Shown here piece after piece: positions 6,394 through 8,443 of a DNA stretch of 8,443 nt. The notes under the pieces were generated by a model. That model had not been told where the DNA came from. It saw only the letters and a list, made by a program, of their open reading frames with translations, and did no database searches. The position numbers and the translations under genes were made by a program. Numbering within the stretch: position 1 is the stretch's first letter; each line of letters starts with the position of its first letter. Source of the stretch: Clostridia bacterium (GTDB lineage: Bacteria; Bacillota; Clostridia; Christensenellales; Borkfalkiaceae); the NCBI GenBank assembly GCA_017501125.1, contig JAFVXN010000046.1, forward strand, positions 1 to 8,443, given 5' to 3'.

Positions 6394-7449
6394 ATGAAGA
6401 AAATTATGTTTGTGGGTGGGGGTAGCGCAGGGCACGTCGTACCCAATATCGCGCTGATAGAATGCGTCCTTCGCATGGGCAAATACGACGTGTGTTATAT
6501 GGGTACGGACGGGCTGGAAAAAGGGCTCGTTGCGTCCCTGCATATCCCCTATTACAAGATTTCCTGCCCAAAATTTATCCGTGGTACGGGCGTTGCAGCG
6601 TTTAAGAACAACTGGAATATCCCTGCCAAATTCCGTCAGGCGGTAGCGGAGGCGAGGGAAGGGTTGCGCGCTTTTTCGCCCGACCTCGTCTTTTCCAAAG
6701 GCGGATACGTGTCCTTGCCCGTCGTGACGGCGGCAAAGAAAATGGGTATACCTTGCCTCACGCACGAGAGCGACTATTCACTGGGGCTCGCCAACAAATT
6801 GATGGCGAAAAATTGCACTGCCGTACTCACCGCCTTTCCCGAGACGGCGAAAAAAGTCCGCAACGGCGAATACGTCGGTCAGCCTATCAGGAAGAGCCTA
6901 TTTTCGGCGAGTAAACACGGTGCGAAGGCTGATTATTGCGAGGGCACGAAAAAGCCCGTGCTGCTGGTACTGGGTGGTGGTAGCGGTAGCGTGGCGATCA
7001 ACGACGCCGTGCGCAAGCATATCCGCACTCTGTGTGCGAAATATTTCGTCCTGCACGTATGCGGCAGGGGCAACGTCGTGGATAGCAATATCAAAGACTA
7101 TCGCCAGTTCGAGTACGTGGAGAACATCGGCGACTTGTACGCGGCGGCGGACGTCGTGGTTTCGCGCGCAGGTGCCGGCGCGACTTTTGAAGCGCTCGCC
7201 CTCAAAAAACCGACGGTATTGATACCCCTCGCCAAGCAAACGCGCGGCGACCAGTTGGAGAACGCGCGCTATTTTGAAAAACGCGGTCTTTGCAAGGTGC
7301 TTTTAGAAGAGGATATCGACGGACTACCCGAGGCGATAGACGAGGCGTATGCCGACGAAGGGCTGAAAGAGGCGCTCGCTTGCTCCCGATACGGCGAAGG
7401 CACGGCGAATACGATGTGCCAGATTTTCCGTCATCTTTGCGCCCGTTGA
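6394..7449 (+). CDS. murG: MurG-type UDP-GlcNAc:undecaprenyl-PP-MurNAc-pentapeptide GlcNAc transferase (HESD clade)
   Basis: Family GT28 enzyme that adds GlcNAc to lipid I to make lipid II on the inner face of the membrane; 351 residues, normal length. N-domain: the glycine loop GGGSAGHVVPN (8-18, His14), LVFSKGGYVSLPVVTAA (98-114) and THESDYSLGLANK (123-135). C-domain: the second glycine loop LVLGGGSGSVAIND (191-204), HVCGRGN, and the UDP-GlcNAc site SRAGAGATFEALAL (257-270, Glu266), then IPL...RGDQLENARYF with Gln287 and Asn290. GGGSAGH and HESD, in place of the common GGTGGH and HEQN, mark the second MurG clade of Bacillota, found beside the division-cluster MurG in some spore formers. ATG 6394 has AGGTGG seven bases upstream. 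It overlaps the sporulation gene yunB and no other cell-wall gene is adjacent, so a role in spore cortex precursor synthesis is likely, though inferred. Confidence 0.92.
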   Translation: MKKIMFVGGGSAGHVVPNIALIECVLRMGKYDVCYMGTDGLEKGLVASLHIPYYKISCPKFIRGTGVAAFKNNWNIPAKFRQAVAEAREGLRAFSPDLVFSKGGYVSLPVVTAAKKMGIPCLTHESDYSLGLANKLMAKNCTAVLTAFPETAKKVRNGEYVGQPIRKSLFSASKHGAKADYCEGTKKPVLLVLGGGSGSVAINDAVRKHIRTLCAKYFVLHVCGRGNVVDSNIKDYRQFEYVENIGDLYAAADVVVSRAGAGATFEALALKKPTVLIPLAKQTRGDQLENARYFEKRGLCKVLLEEDIDGLPEAIDEAYADEGLKEALACSRYGEGTANTMCQIFRHLCAR

Positions 7450-8150
7450 AACGTTATGCAGAGTGGACGCCCGACGGGATAAAGAGGGGCAAGGGCAAAA
7501 GCCGTAGGCGTGGAAAGAAAGCGCTCCTACTGTTGCTCCTCGTGCCGCTGATTGTCGGGGTGGCGCTCTTTTTCTATTTTCAGCGGAACGTGACGCGCGT
7601 CCTATTTTCAATCAGCGAGGCGACGATGCGCGCGTGCACGACGGTAGCGGTCAACGACGCCGTGTATTACACCCTCTCGGACGAACTAAGATACGACGAT
7701 CTAGTGACGATAGAAAGGGACGCTCAAGGGAATATCCAAGCCGTCGCCGCCAACGCCCTCAAGATTAACAAAATCGCCCGCGACACGGCGTCTATCTCCC
7801 AAGCCAACCTAAAAAATCTCAGTTTGAACGGTATCCCCGTGCCACTTGGTGCGCTGACGGGGATAGAGGCTTTTGCGGGCTTGGGACCCAAAATCCAGTT
7901 CCGCATCATTCCAGTCTCCAGCGTTTCGTGCGCCTTTTCCTCGACTTTCGAGAGCGTGGGCATCAACCACACCAAGCACTCCATTTACTTAAACGTGATA
8001 GCGGACATCAGCATCGTGATGCCGTCCAAGACGCAGAATTTCGCCGTCACGACGCAAATTTTGGTGGGCGAGTCCGTTATCATCGGCGCAATCCCCGACA
8101 CCTATTTGCAGTCGGATATCTTCGGCGACAAACCCGACCTAACGCCTTAA
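7446..8150 (+). CDS. yunB: YunB-like sporulation protein
   Basis: A protein of about 234 residues with a basic N-terminus (KRGKGKSRRRGKK), one membrane helix (ALLLLLLVPLIVGVALFFYF, about 26-45), then an outward-facing domain. The architecture and wording match YunB of Bacillota: SISEATMRACTTVAVNDAVYYTL, an IQAVAANALKINKIARD block, ISQANLKNLSLNGIPVPLGALTG, GLGPKIQFRIIPVSSVSCAFSSTFESVGINHTKHSIYLNV, and a C-terminal VTTQILVGESVIIGAIPDTYL. In B. subtilis YunB is a sigma-E gene needed for efficient spore formation; its biochemical role is unknown. The start is uncertain. No ATG fits; TTG 7446 overlaps the murG stop as TTGA, suggesting reinitiation, while GTG 7416 and TTG 7437 inside murG are alternatives, none with a clear Shine-Dalgarno. 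The domain order leaves the identity secure whichever is used. Confidence 0.85.
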   Translation: MKRYAEWTPDGIKRGKGKSRRRGKKALLLLLLVPLIVGVALFFYFQRNVTRVLFSISEATMRACTTVAVNDAVYYTLSDELRYDDLVTIERDAQGNIQAVAANALKINKIARDTASISQANLKNLSLNGIPVPLGALTGIEAFAGLGPKIQFRIIPVSSVSCAFSSTFESVGINHTKHSIYLNVIADISIVMPSKTQNFAVTTQILVGESVIIGAIPDTYLQSDIFGDKPDLTP

Positions 8151-8157
8151 AAGGCGT
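8142..8157. repeat. Inverted repeat across the yunB stop codon
   Basis: ACGCCTTAAAAGGCGT is a perfect hairpin (7-bp arms, 2-base centre, or 6-bp arms with TAAA) containing the stop codon. No T run follows, so it is not a convincing terminator. It may be a weak one or the edge of the repeat region. Confidence 0.45.
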
Positions 8158-8443
8158 ATATACTTCGCAATACGGCGTCACGCTCCGTGCCCTCTTGCTC
8201 GTGTACGCTTTAGTACACTCCCGTCAAGGGTACTCGCGCTCCTTGTCTTGCTCGCACCTCCGTCTTTTACACACAACGAACTTTTGTTAGTGGTGTAGGA
8301 TACATTGTCGCGTTGTGGCAAGTCTCAGTTGTGTACGCCAAAGTACACGCCTTCGACTTATTCCTCACGATCCTCGTCTACCTCGCCTCTAAAAAGATGC
8401 CGTTTGGTAGGAGATACGTTCCCATCGCAACCGCCTTCTCTCC
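8151..8443. repeat. Repeat-rich tail after yunB, possible interspersed repeat
   Basis: No gene recognised in these 293 bases. Two near-identical 18-base palindromes, GTGTACGCTTTAGTACAC (8201-8218) and GTGTACGCCAAAGTACAC (8331-8348), lie 130 bases apart and share the arms GTGTAC/GTACAC. A second repeated word appears as CGCTCCGTGCCCTCTTGCTCG (8181-8201, shortened here to its ends CGCTCC...TTGCTCG) and CGCTCCTTGTCTTGCTCG (8237-8254). The composition, with runs of CTC, CTT and GTC, differs from the preceding gene. A plus-strand frame stays open from 8214 to the edge and a minus-strand frame is open from the edge to a stop at 8358; neither gives a protein I recognise. An interspersed intergenic repeat or a structured RNA is possible. 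Confidence 0.45.

Noticed and set aside
7290..7445. Longer yunB starting with TTG at 7290 inside murG
   Set aside because: The extra residues are an arginine-rich shadow of the murG frame and are unlike any YunB N-terminus.
7928..8290. 120-codon plus-strand frame across the yunB end and the repeats
   Set aside because: Its first half is an out-of-frame shadow of yunB and its second half is repeat sequence; it has no start context.
8151..8443. CRISPR array or tRNA in the tail
   Set aside because: There are only two copies of the 18-base palindrome, at a spacing far too large for CRISPR spacers, and no cloverleaf with T-arm and acceptor pairing could be found.

Overview
The window looks like chromosomal DNA from a spore-forming Firmicute, most likely a Clostridia-class anaerobe. 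Evidence: the AspRS fragment has Clostridia-style wording, and spoVAE, yunB and a Bacillota-type MurG (HESD rather than HEQN signature) are present. Base composition is moderate, with many C/G-ending codons. I cannot name the genus. No phage or transposase gene is visible. Layout: a plus-strand translation operon (1-3629), a two-gene minus-strand carbohydrate operon (3688-5733), then three plus-strand sporulation or cell-wall genes (5894-8150), and a repeat-rich tail (8151-8443).

Region 1 holds the end of aspS followed by gatC, gatA and gatB, closely spaced and each with a strong ribosome binding site. This is the arrangement expected for tRNA-dependent amidation: AspRS makes Asp-tRNA(Asn) and GatCAB converts it to Asn-tRNA(Asn). 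The notable feature is GatA. It is only 371 residues against about 485 normally, and it lacks all three residues of the Ser-cisSer-Lys amidase triad: the catalytic Lys position is Asp19, the cis-Ser loop (GGSSGGS) is deleted, and the nucleophile Ser position is Ala95. The frame is clean, the rest of the fold is recognisable, and GatB and GatC look normal. So this is a GatA pseudoenzyme in an otherwise ordinary GatCAB operon, not a decaying gene. How the complex gets ammonia, or whether a second GatA exists elsewhere, is the main question raised by this window.

Region 2, convergent to gatB and separated from it by a bidirectional hairpin terminator, encodes a TIM-barrel glycosidase-like protein and a DUF4886-type SGNH hydrolase. 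Neither has a signal peptide. They probably act together on an imported sugar compound in the cytoplasm.

Region 3 starts from a divergent intergenic region containing an 18-bp perfect palindrome. It encodes SpoVAE (dipicolinate channel component) with its own terminator, then a MurG of the second, HESD-type clade that overlaps a yunB-like sporulation gene. Promoter-like sequences resemble sigma-G (spoVAE) and sigma-E (murG-yunB), suggesting that this MurG may supply cortex peptidoglycan precursors in the mother cell. The last 293 bases carry two near-identical GTGTAC-N6-GTACAC palindromes and other repeated words; they may be an interspersed repeat or the edge of an unrecognised gene.
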